A stretch of DNA of 64,000 nt from Xenopus tropicalis (taxonomy: Eukaryota > Chordata > Amphibia > Anura > Pipidae). Every line of letters begins with the position of its first letter. Position 1 is the stretch's first letter. Location of the stretch: positions 45,633,142 to 45,697,141 of the forward strand of contig NC_030677.2 of the NCBI RefSeq assembly GCF_000004195.4. Reading direction: 5' to 3'. This document shows, piece after piece, positions 10,434 through 20,601 of this stretch. Made by a program: the position numbers and the translations under genes. The notes beneath the pieces were generated by a model that was not told the origin of the DNA, ran no database searches, and saw nothing but the letters and a program-made list of their open reading frames with translations.

Positions 10434-11597
10434 GGGGGCTGATTTACTAATCCACGAATCCGAATGGGAAAAATTCGGATTGGAAACGAACATTTGGGAC
10501 TTTTTCGTATTTTTGCAATTTTTTCGTGGCCGTTACGACTTTTTCGTAAATTGTTGCAACTTTTCCGTAGCTGTTACGAATTGACGTGACTTTTTCGTAG
10601 CCGTTACGATTTTCTCAAATATTGTTGCGACTTTTCCGTATTGAGCGCTCGTAAATGGCGGGCAAAACTTTCAGACTTTGCATGAATCCCATAGGACTCA
10701 ATGGCACTCTGCAGCTCCAACCTGTCCAAGGAAAGTCTCCCATAGGGCTCAATGGCACTCTGCAGCTCCAACCTGGCCCAAGGAAAGTCTCCCATAGGGC
10801 TCAATGGCACTCTGCAGCTCCAACCTGGCCCAAGGAAAGTCTCCCATAGGACTCAATGGCACTCTGCAGCTCCAACCTGGCCCAAGGAAAGTCTCCCATA
10901 GGACTCAATGGCACTCTGCAGCTCCAACCCGGCCCAAGGAAAGTCTCCCATAGGGCTCAATGGCACTCTGCAACTCCAACCTGGCCCAAGGAAAGTCTCC
11001 CATAGGGCTCAATGGCACTCTGCAGCTCCAACCCGGCCCAAGGAAAGTCTCCCATAGGGCTCAATGGCACTCTGCAGCTCCAACCTGGCCCAAGGAAAGT
11101 CTCCCATAGGGCTCAATGGCACTCTGCAGCTCCAACCTGACCCAAGGAAAGTCTCCCATAGGGCTCAATGGCACTCTGCAGCTCCAACCTGGCCCAAGGA
11201 AAGTCTCCCATAGGGCTCAATGGCACTCTGCAGCTCCAACCTGGCCCAAGGAAAGTCTCCCATAGGACTCAATGGCACTCTGCAGCTCCAACCCGGCCCA
11301 AGGAAAGTCTCCCATAGGGCTCAATGGCACTCTGCAGCTCCAATCTGGCCCAAGAAAAGTCACGATACTGAAGCTTAAATGAATCCGAAACTTTCGTACT
11401 CGGCACGATGGCTACGAAAAAGTCGGGACAATTCGCGCAAGTCGTAACGCTACGAAAAAGTCGCGTCAATTTACGAAAAAGTCGTAACAGCTACGAAAAA
11501 GTTGCGACAATTTACAAAAAATTGCAAAGTACTGATCATTATGAAAAAAACGCATTCGGACGCTTTTTGGACGTTCGTGGATTAGTAAATGTGCCCC
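10434..11597 (+). mobile_element. element A: GGGGC-ended inverted-repeat element with minisatellite core
   Basis: The left end is GGGGGCTGATTTACTAATCCACGAA. The right end in reverse complement is GGGGCACATTTACTAATCCACGAA. The flanking TTA (10431-10433) and TA(G) at the right suggest a TTA/TAA duplication. Arms of about 200 bp are full of CGACTTTTTCGTA (left) and TACGAAAAAGTCG (right) words, so they can pair. Between them lies the 52-bp array. There is no coding capacity. A PIF/Harbinger-like MITE is the best fit from the 3-bp duplication, but no transposase is present to confirm it. Confidence 0.7.
10688..11358 (+). repeat. 52-bp minisatellite, about 13 units
   Basis: The unit runs from CCCATAGGGCTCAATGGC through ACTCTGCAGCTCCAACC and TGGCCCAAGGAAAGTCT. 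Units differ at few positions, mainly GGACTC/GGGCTC and CCTGG/CCCGG. Because 52 is not a multiple of 3, a reading frame shifts with every unit and meets the TAG in CCATAGG, so no long ORF is possible. Confidence 0.97.
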
Positions 11598-11984
11598 TAG
11601 GTCTACTAAAAAATCAATAAAACATTAATTAAACCCAATAGGATTGTTTAGCATCCAATAAGGATTATGTATATCTTAGTTGGGATCAATTACAAGGTAA
11701 TGCTTTATTACTACAGAGAAAAAGGAAATCAGTTTTAAAATTCTATATTATTTGATTAAAATGGAGTCTATGGGAGACGGGCTTTCCGTAATTCAGAGCT
11801 TTCTGGATAATGTGTTTCCATATAAGGGATCCCATACCTGTACTTGTTATCTATATTCCTCTATGTTTTTATACATTACAAATTGAACAGAGCTTCTCAT
11901 AGCTGGTTTGCATTTTGCCAAGTTACCAGGTGCACAAGGAACTCTATAATACCACCTATAATGTTTTCCCATGTCAGTGTGTAT

Positions 11985-12140
11985 TTCTTTTAGTTGCTCC
12001 AGTTTCCACCTACATGCCACATAAACGTACCGGCAGATTAACTGGTTCCTAATCAAACTGACTGAACAGGTGTAGAGGTAAATGTGACAGGAATCTTAGA
12101 TTGTAAGCTCCACCGGCACTAAAATCTCTATAGCAACTGT
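11985..12140 (+). repeat. fragment of the SINE-like repeat
   Basis: It shares TTGCTCCAGTTTCCACCTACATGCCA, GATTAACTGGTTCCTAAT and CTTAGATTGTAAGCTCCACCGG with 1060-1190. The promoter-like head is absent. Confidence 0.5.
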
Positions 12141-13626
12141 TCCAGTTAGTTTGTTTTATAATATTGTAAGCATTATGCAGATTCTGGGATGTAATTTTGT
12201 AGAATATGTTGCCATACGTGACATCAGAATGATACCTGCAAGGGACCTAATAAAGTCCCTCTAAAGTCCTAGCTAAGTCCAAAAGGAGAGCCATACAGAT
12301 TGCCTATGTGTAGTTTTCTGTGTAAGGGAAATACATGAAACTGGAGAAACCTTGATCCCTTTGAAAATCTCAATACTTCCCTTTTACTGTGTGCTGCCAG
12401 TTTCTTACTTTTTTAACTTAACAAACATGGGCCATACAATAATATTTCTATCCGCTGGGATGTGTTACTTTGCTCCATAGCTCATCAGGCCTTAACAATG
12501 CAGCTCGATATGCAGAAACGTCACGCAACTGGAACTAGCTGCACACAAATGATTTACACGATCATCAATAAGCCATTATTTTCAGGGCCACAGTTTTGCC
12601 ATTCAAAGGTCTGTGTTCTTGTCAATGATATCTGAAACATATTTTCCTATTAAATACCTCATTTCTTTGTAATAAAACCATAGTAAATGAATGTTTACAA
12701 CCCATGTTGCGATTGCGATTACAGTGGTGTTTTGAAATGCAAATGTAACTTGTTGTACTTAAGACAATCATTTTGTTTAGCATGCACTGACTGACAGCTG
12801 TGCCTGGCTTCACATACATAGAACTGTTTATGTGGCAATTTACAGGCCTATCTTGGAATTTCAAAGAACATAATGTTGTTTTGATCAATTTCCCTGCAGT
12901 CCCTTATTGATTTAATGTATTTTCCTCAACTTGCATTCATAGAAGGTGTAGCTCAGTGGAAATGAAATGAACAGAACACATCTGGCACTTCCAAATGATT
13001 TTGAAGTCTGAAATGAGGAGTCTTATTTTTAGTTTTGCTACATAATTAGTGGGATATTAAACTCATTTTACCAAGGCAACTAAAAGCATATGGATCCAAT
13101 ATGTGCCAATGGTGCAATATATTTTGGTGGATATCTCCAGGTTTTTTTTTAACTGTGATGCAACGTAATGATGAGTGGCCACAAAATAGTGTGCATATGA
13201 ACTTTGCGTGCATTTCAACAACGCAGGTACTAACAATAATGCCAGGAATTAATTATGCCTTGGTAGATTGCACACAAGGTCCATTGCAAGTACTTAGTAT
13301 ACTTGTGTGCTAATGGAGTCTTTTTCCACACACCAATATGCATTGCGTTAATAACAGCATTATTGTATGGCTTAATAATATAAAGGGAGAGCCTCTAATA
13401 ATATATGCCTCTAAGAGAGCCTCTAACAATATAGGCACTTTTAATTGAAAAAAAAAAAATATCATTAAAATCAATGTAATAAAACCTCAATTGGTGCCAA
13501 CAGATATGATGCAATATCTATGTATACAAAATAATTTATGTGAATTGTCAGACAGCCACAGATACAAGAGATACAAATTATATTCATGTGACTTCCTATC
13601 TGAATTACTTGTCATTTATTCTCTTC
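12141..13626. other. no gene recognised
   Basis: AT-rich sequence with no repeat recognised except a short GCCTCTAATAATATA duplication near 13390-13435 and an A-rich run near 13448. Confidence 0.4.
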
Positions 13627-13920
13627 TAAAGCTGGCCATACACATTCATTTTAGTTCATTTGGTGAGGTCCCAAACAATTGAATCTTGCCAGCAATATGC
13701 CAACCTAATGTGAGCAATATCAGATTAATTACAAACACGGGTATAGGAGTAAATGGGGCTCCCGATCCAACAGAAAAATCAAACCTGCTCAATTGACGAC
13801 TGCCCAATTTTTGGCCAAGTAGGACTGTCAGGGGTCCCCATACACAGGCAGATAAGCTGCCGAATTGGTCTGAGGGTCTCAAATTGCCGGCTTAAATCTG
13901 CCAGTGTATGGCCACCTTTA
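13627..13920. mobile_element. MITE with TAAAG(G/C)TGGCCATACAC termini
   Basis: The left end is TAAAGCTGGCCATACAC and the right end is GTGTATGGCCACCTTTA, which are inverted. The interior has paired blocks such as GGGGTCCCCATACAC and CTGCCGAATTGGTC. Family members lie at 23573-23900 and 47798-48186, with a fragment at 7128. The target duplication is not clear. Confidence 0.75.
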
Positions 13921-13989
13921 GCTTGTATATATCACCCATGGACAACAGGCATTCCGACAGTTTCATATTTGGATTTTCTCTTATCAATA

Positions 13990-14420
13990 TCCAGTCTGCT
14001 AGGTGCATGAGGAACTCTCTGAGGATGTGACTTCCCAGATGTGAAATGCTTATTTAGTGCCTATGATTACGTATCTTTTGTAGACGAAATGCGCCAGGAC
14101 CTTTTTTGTTTTAAGATCTCTATAATAAAGACAAGTTTTAGTGGACCAAGGAGTGCGTGCCATTTCTCCTCCAATTGATGTTCGTTTAATACCTCAGGCT
14201 ACAGGTTCAGGGCACTGCACCAGGACCACCACTTGTCTTTGGTGAATGTATTTCCCACTAGTTTTGCCAGGACTGTTTTGAAGTTGTGTGTTGGAGGGTT
14301 TAGGGCCTGGGATTTATACACCCGGACCATATACTTTACGGGGTGAGCTTATCACTTCATTTGTAATTAGTTTTGGTGGAGAGCCCGGAGATTATACACC
14401 TGTGCTCACAATTATCACTG
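13990..14420 (+). repeat. possible Penelope/hammerhead-type repeat fragment
   Basis: Blocks ACGAAATGCGCCAGGA (14084), TTTTTTGTTTTAAGA, ATAATAAAGACAAGTTTTA and GGAGTGCGTGCCATTT occur in the same order as in 36797-36880. TTTATACACCCGGA near 14312 also matches the 36661 region. The GAAA(C/T)GCG(T/C)C core resembles a decayed hammerhead with a very short stem III. The element class is inference. Confidence 0.3.
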
Positions 14421-15076
14421 GGGAGCCGTTAAAAGGGCTTTAGAAAGTTTTTATTAACTTTTCTTTCCCCCTCCTGTTACTGCATAACTGAGCAACTTAC
14501 TATTATCTTTTTTTAGGATTGGTGAAATGCTATTTGCAATGGGATTTCTATATTGTTAGAGTTGTTTTCTAGGTAGTTGGTTCTGTGAGTTGGTGTTAAA
14601 ACTGACAGCGACCAGAGATCAAATCAATCTTGTATCAATATGTGTGAATTTCCCTCTCACCATTGTCACATGCAGACATGCTCTCTTGTGGCAAATATCC
14701 TGCAACACTGTGCTGAATATACAGTATAGAAGTAAATCAGCTAAAACCACCTTAACATGAAAAGTGTATTCAGTTAATTCATAGTTTGGTATATCGCAAC
14801 ATTTGTCTAGGAGTCTAAACATTGTCTCTCCATGAGATGTGACAGCAGTATAATATATCTGTTTAAGCTATCAGTCAAGCCTCACTCAAGTGTATGGCAC
14901 ACAGCACAGGTAAATAGCTTGCTGTATATAATGATGCAATGTGGCCGTTTACATAAATGATCTTGAAAACTTAGACATTGCATAAAGTTTAGTCTATTGC
15001 CACCAGATAGCATTGGTTTCAATGTATTTGCATTTTTATTGATATTAAAACTGGATATATTATTAGAGGTGCTCTC
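14421..15076. other. no gene recognised
   Basis: No supported feature. Confidence 0.4.
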
Positions 15077-15225
15077 TAGTGACAAGCAAAATTTTTGCAC
15101 CAAGTTTGGCCCAAAAAAAAACCACCCATACACTCCAATGGGCGCAAAAAAATGATGTGTGGAATGGGAAAAAAAACCCCCAATTTACTTATTTGTTTTG
15201 TGAATTTTTCACCATTTCACAAGTT
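15077..15225 (+). mobile_element. degraded TAGTGATGAGCGAA-type MITE
   Basis: The left end, TAGTGACAAGCAAAATTTTTGC, resembles the TAGTGATGAGCGAA terminus at 36170 and 42591. It is followed by A-runs and TTCACCATTTCAC. The right terminus is not recognisable. Confidence 0.35.
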
Positions 15226-15271
15226 TTTGGGAGAAGTGAAACTACTTTATAGTAGTTTTCCTTGTTGCACT

Positions 15272-15688
15272 TTAAAGGAGAAGGAAAGTCATTTTGGCAA
15301 TAGATTGGCCACATTAGTGCCACCTAGAATGTATGTATGTATGTATATCTTTATTTATAAAGCGCTACTTATGTACGCAGCGCTGTACAGTAGAACAGCG
15401 CTGTACAGTAGAATGCTATATCTATTCTGCAGAAAACTTTACCATACCTAAGTAAAGAGCCCTAGAAGTTCCCTCCGTTTGTTTAAGATTGCAGCTGCCA
15501 TTTTAGCTTGGTCTCAGTAGCTTCGTAGCTTCCTGCTGCAGCTCTAGCCGCTGGTAGCTCAGATCACAGATTCGGATGGGATGGGGAATGAATTCTTATG
15601 AATTTTTATGGGAGGGGGAGAGAGCTGTGTATTTACAGAAACCTTTCTGATAACACTTACTAAGTTTTTACCATTGCTTATCCTTTAA
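15272..15688. mobile_element. T2/Kolobok-type MITE
   Basis: It begins TTAAAGGAGAAGGAAAGTC and ends CCATTGCTTATCCTTTAA, with TTAA at both tips (15272-15275 and 15685-15688). The blocks CCACATTAGTGCCACCTAGAA, TTCTGCAGAAA and AAGAGCCCTAGAAGTTCC are shared with the copy at 39071-39459 in reverse orientation. It contains the small insertion at 15332-15408. Confidence 0.8.
15332..15408 (-). mobile_element. 77-bp retroposed 3' fragment with 7-bp target duplication
   Basis: It is flanked by TAGAATG on both sides (15325-15331 and 15409-15415). Read on the minus strand it ends in an ATAAATAAAGATATACATACATACA tail, like the 3' end of a truncated retroposon. It carries a 17-bp internal duplication, CAGCGCTGTACAGTAGA. 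The related T2 copy at 39071 lacks it, which confirms an insertion. Confidence 0.7.
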
Positions 15689-16467
15689 ATACAACTACCT
15701 ATGAAAATTTTAGCTGTCACCTTATATTATATGTTCTTGATATACTGTATACACTACCATAGTTTATATAAATAGACTGCTGTGTAGCCATGGAGGCAGT
15801 TGAATTAGGGCTAAATTGCACAGGTTAAGTAGCAGATAACAGATCTGCAAAACACCATTATATGCTACATAGCTTATCTGCTATCCGCTATGTTGCCTAT
15901 GTCTTTTGTCCTTTTAATGGCTGTCTTCATGGCTACACTGTGGCTTTTTTGTATATTAATATATAACGTTTTCTGTTTCTGAAGCGAACACAACAGTTTT
16001 TAAATATTTTAAATCACTTTAATTTTATGGCATTACTGTTTCTTTTATTTTCCTATAGTTGAGCATTAACACACAGCTTCTATTTATTGACAAAAAAATG
16101 TTTTCATTAAGAGGCATCTTGCACAAAATACATTTTTTCTATGCATTTTCTGATTTTTCCAATTGCAAACACTAAAATGTTCCGCAACAAATCTACTGGG
16201 CACAATAGACTATTTCATTTAGGACCCATCAAGATTAATTTGATCTCCGGTTGAGGTCAGTTTTAACTCCAACTCAAAAACTACATAGTGATTCGCAAAA
16301 TCATCATTATAAAAATGTCATTTGTACATACTGTAGCCAATGCATTTTTAATTCTAGGTTTTAGGTTATGACTTTCAAACCTTTTCCTTTAATATGAACA
16401 ACAGAAAAAACATATAGAGGCAAAATAGGGTAGAGAAAGTCAGTAGAATGCTGTTATCTGATACATA
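15689..16467. other. no gene recognised
   Basis: No supported feature. Confidence 0.4.
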
Positions 16468-16469
16468 TA

Positions 16470-16742
16470 CCGGTATGGGATCCATTATCCGGAAACCCTT
16501 TATCCAGAAAATTTTGATTTTTAAAATTGATTTCCTTTTTATCTGTAGTAATAAAACAGTACCTTGTAATTGATTCCTATTTAGATATAAATAATCCTTA
16601 TTGGAAGCAAAACAATCCTATTGGGTTTAATTAATGTTTTGATGATTTTTAGTAGACTTAAGGTATGGCGATCCAAATTACAGAAAGACCACTTATCGGA
16701 AATACCCTTGGTCCCAAATATTCTGGATAATGGGTCCTATAC
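16470..16742. mobile_element. TA-flanked CAGGTATGGGA-type MITE
   Basis: The left end is CCGGTATGGGATCCATTATCCGG, and an inverted TTCTGGATAATGGGTCCTATA closes it. The central blocks match 11600-11840 in reverse. The extreme right tip is eroded. Confidence 0.7.
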
Positions 16743-16884
16743 AAAATGTATATCATTTTGGCTTTTTGTGTATACATGGCACTGATACAATCCTATAATG
16801 TTGTTATGGCCAATTGCAACTGGCTGCATTTGAGTTTAAATGCTTGGATGCTTAAAAGTCCATTATATAGATATGGTTGTTTAT

Positions 16885-17096
16885 ACAGGTAAGGGACCTG
16901 GATAAGGGATCTTTCAGTAATTTGGATCACCAGATCTTAAGGCTAATAAAAAATAATTTAAACATTAATCAAACCCAATAGGAAATCATTTTTAAAAATG
17001 TGAATTATTTGATTAAAATTAAGTCAATGGGAGATAGGCTTGCCTTAATTCTTAGCTTTCTGGATAACAGGTTTCCGGATAACAGATCCCATACCT
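16885..17096. mobile_element. second TA-flanked MITE of the same family, shortened
   Basis: It begins CAGGTAAGGGACC after TA and ends GGATAACAGATCCCATACCT. The central third is deleted relative to the copy at 16470. Confidence 0.65.
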
Positions 17097-19062
17097 CCCT
17101 GACACCTGATGTCCTGCCACTAGGAAGTTGCTGGTAGCTGGGGATTATGAGCCATGGGTTCTTTTATGACTCATGCAATGCATTTCGTTGTAAGCTCTTT
17201 CCAAAATAGTTTTCTAATATTTAGTACAGAATAATTAGCAAACAAAAAGGTTATTTCTCCTGTAATTAATCTTGGACAGGCTTACCTTGACAGCAGTTTT
17301 ACCGTGGCATTACTAAGTGCTCTGACGTATATCTTTAGTGTCTCTCTGTCTTTTTCTTTTATTGTTATGATTGTAGCACCGACTTGACAGGTATCAGAAT
17401 CTCCATTAATTTGCCCAACCTGTGGAAAGTAATGGATCTTTGGTAATGCAGCTTGAGTGCTATTTTTTTCATCTATTAGTGTCTTATGAGCTTTTTTGAT
17501 GTTCTGCCAAACCTGCTTGTTCTGCTCCGTTTGTCTTTCTTTGTTCTGCTGATATTATGCTATTAACTTGCCATTCAGACCTAGCAAGCTCTCATTGACT
17601 TTGCTCTTTCTCTCAGAAACATATGCAATTATATGTCCTTTCATCAGACCTTGCTCCTTTCCCATACTAATTGTGGAGTTCTCACGTGCTAGTGTGTGTT
17701 CTGCTTAAAAGCAGAATTACATTTTAATAGGATCTAGGGTTGTGCTAATGTGCACGATTTAAGTTTCAAGCGTGTCACTTTTAAAATAAACTTGATCCAT
17801 GCGGAATGGCTACTTTAAAGAAACTTTAAGCCTAATGATATTATTTTGCAATTAAAACAGCTAGCTGATATATGTGCTAATTATACCTGTGTAAAATCTT
17901 GCTGGAGATTGTATCTTGCCAGCCTAGATAGGTTTTCAGGAAAGTAATTGCATTCTCTGACCTTTATGTGTGTTTTTATCCTCGGAGTATAGTATATTAT
18001 CCATTTTGGTATTATCTATCATTTTAAAGTGTCCCCTAAGATGACATATTGATCTTCCCACTGCATCAATACCTTGCTTATTTCCCTAAAGTGCAACATA
18101 TGATAGGCATTTGCTGGGTAAATATTGCATAACAAATTATTTTTATTCCTATTGAAAACAGTTTTGGTAACAAATGTTTCCCAGTAAATCACAAATTACC
18201 CTGCTGTAATAAGACAGGACCTCTGTACTTGAAGTTAAATTAGTGATGACCAATTGCTGTCTATAATTATTATTATTAGATATGTTCTAAATTCCCTATC
18301 TGCCTGAATTTTTTTTTACATTAGTGTATATATATTTATACAGTGTAAATGACTGTTGTTGGGAGTGATGGCTAGTTGTAGCCTATGATTATTTTATATC
18401 AATTATTTTTAGATTGCCTTTGACCGTAATTTCTTAATTAGGTGCTATATATAATTTTTCAGGGTGTAAATGACTGTTTTTTATATTTTGAATATAAAGC
18501 AAATAGATATTTAATGAGGTTATGCAAGCAAATATCTTATTGGTTGCTATGGGTTACTTAAATGGTGCAAATTTTGCCCATGTTAATAAGGGCATATTAA
18601 TGACTAATGTGCAGAAAAACCTATATGTTCTGCTGAAAATACACTGAAGATAAAACCTAAATAGGGACTGTCACTGATATATAATATGCTGCTTAAAATG
18701 ATTACATAATGTTTTTTCTTTTTATTTTTCATATAGTTTTTGAGATATAAAAGATTGATTTGTGTGCTTTTTTTGATTGTAAACAACAGAACCATGCTGT
18801 TTGTCAGCAGTACATTGCAGATTGCACTTGGTTTATGGAAAACTCAAATAAATAATTCAATATATGAAAAAGATACCTTAGAAATTAGAAAAAAAATAAT
18901 AATGGCTATATGAAAAGAGATTTATTGGAAATATATTTATAGAATGGTTTACCTTCATTCATGAAATAGCACACATATGCCCAGGACTCATGTTTAGTCC
19001 CAGGAAAGAGGTCTTTGTCAAAGGCTGACAGGTATCCAATCATCAACCAATATTATTATAAT
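17097..19062. other. long gene-free stretch
   Basis: AT-rich with no exon-like ORF or recognised repeat. A TTAAAG-type T2 tip may lie near 17813 but has no partner. Confidence 0.4.
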
Positions 19063-19200
19063 ACACATGCATAAAGTCCCAACATATTCCACAGTGCTGT
19101 ACAATAAATAGGTGCATGAACTTAACATACAGATTACTTTAATAAATTCAACCAATGACCAATACAACAGATAAAGAAGGTCCAGCCCAAAGAGTGTGCA
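19063..19200 (-). repeat. fragment of abundant Xenopus repeat (CAACATATTCC...GCTGTACAATAAATAGG)
   Basis: CCCAACATATTCCACAGTGCTGTACAATAA corresponds to a repeat block remembered from many Xenopus loci and related to 6840-6880. It continues through AACATACAGATTA to GGTCCAGCCCAAAGAG. Confidence 0.45.
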
Positions 19201-19238
19201 ATATATGATAGTGTGAGGTGGGGTGGAATGGCTAGAAT

Positions 19239-19448
19239 TAGCCAGAATTAGATGAGCGAATTTGTTCGGCATGCATAGATTCGAGGCAAATTTCTGCATT
19301 TCATCATTGGCAAATTGTTTTGTGAAAGTTCTGAGAAAATTCATGCCCAAAAATGTGTTGCGGGTCAAAAACGGGCGTGGTCGCGGTAGTGTCTGCCATT
19401 TTGCAAAATTTTCAGCAAAGTGAAACGGAACAGATTCGCTCATCACTA
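19239..19448. mobile_element. TAGTGATGAGCGAA-type MITE with 8-bp duplication
   Basis: The right end is AACAGATTCGCTCATCACTA. The left end carries GATGAGCGAATTTGTTCGGC after a short TAGCCAGAATTA scramble. GCTAGAAT flanks it on both sides (19231-19238 and 19449-19456). The 8-bp duplication matches that of the copy at 36170-36526 in length, suggesting a hAT-type transposase. Confidence 0.65.
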
Positions 19449-19456
19449 GCTAGAAT

Positions 19457-20598
19457 GCAAATTTTATAATTAAGAGGGGGTTTTGTACATGGGAATCAAC
19501 AAACTGATATATGAATTCTCCGCCTTCCTTTTAATTAGACGCAACTCCTGAAATTCCATAAAACAGGGAGTTCCATAAGTAAAGGGGATGTGGGTGGAAC
19601 AAAAAGGAAAATATACAAATAAAAATATAGCAATATAAACACATTGGTCTAGAATTGTCAGACACACCAATAATAAATATTGTCAATGAAGTTACCGGTA
19701 TTCTAAACATGGAGGGGATAATGGCAGAATATGAGAAAGCACTGGTACAGTGATAAGTAAACTATTAACCAATCACCTATGTTCCATAGGTAAAATAAAC
19801 CTCACAGTTGACAAAACCAAATAAAAGACTATAAAGAGGATACGCCAATGATCTTCTGCAAGTATTGCGCAGCAAGCTAAATGAGACAGTAGTGATAAAG
19901 ATCACTTACATACTGAAAACATGAAAGGAAGAACATCCATTCAGACCTTGTGGTGATAATGTATTCAAATTATGAATGCACTCTTACTCTTTTGCTAATA
20001 ATATCTTATCAATGTCACCTCCTATGATGCCTCGTGTGACATGTTGTAAAGCAGTCACTTTGGGACTGCTGTCGCTTTTCTGAAGGAAATGTTTGCTCAT
20101 GGGGCTCATTTTCTTCTTATCTTTTTTCTGATATGGATCATCTGTGAAAGCTAACACAACCAGTTCAGCAGTTCTGCCATTGTGTGCCTTAAGATCAGCG
20201 TTGGACTGGACTTTCTATATTCCACCAGAGGGACTGATATCTGCCTTTCACTTTATTACAATTGTTTTGTATATATATATTTCTGCATGCCTGGTGTAGG
20301 TGTAGTGACCCATTAATAGATGCTTTCTCTCTTGTAGCTGTAACATTGGAGTGCCATTCAGCACATGCCCCTACGAAATCCCTCCAGACGAAATTTTATA
20401 GACAGGAGGGGAAATCACAAATGCCCTTTTATTTAAAAGGGTTTAATCCCCGTGAGCATTCTTATTAAAATTTTTTCCAAAAGAACTAAAAGGGACTAAA
20501 TGCTGTGCAGAATTATTGCAGATCCTCTGAGAATATGAGGAATTTGACACAAAATATACTTTGCTAAAGACTGTATTATGTAAATAATAATCAACAAC
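19457..20598. other. no gene recognised
   Basis: No supported feature. TATATATATA lies near 20270. Confidence 0.4.
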
Positions 20599-20601
20599 TA
20601 A

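Larger units (their letters stand above)
10353..11840. mobile_element. TA-flanked MITE split by element A
   Basis: The ends are TA/CAGGTATAGGACC and CCCATACCTG/TA. The TA duplication and CAGG terminus fit a Tc1/mariner-type MITE. The internal blocks CCGTAATTTGGATC, TAGTAGAC (reverse), ATTAAACCCAATAGGA and AAGGAAATCA are shared with copies at 16470, 16885, 40237 and 46970. The body is interrupted at 10434-11597 by element A at a CCTTAAG site. Confidence 0.75.

Noticed and set aside
19018..19446. 142-codon minus-strand ORF
   Set aside because: It lies mostly in a MITE and a repeat fragment, and the translation has no recognisable domain.
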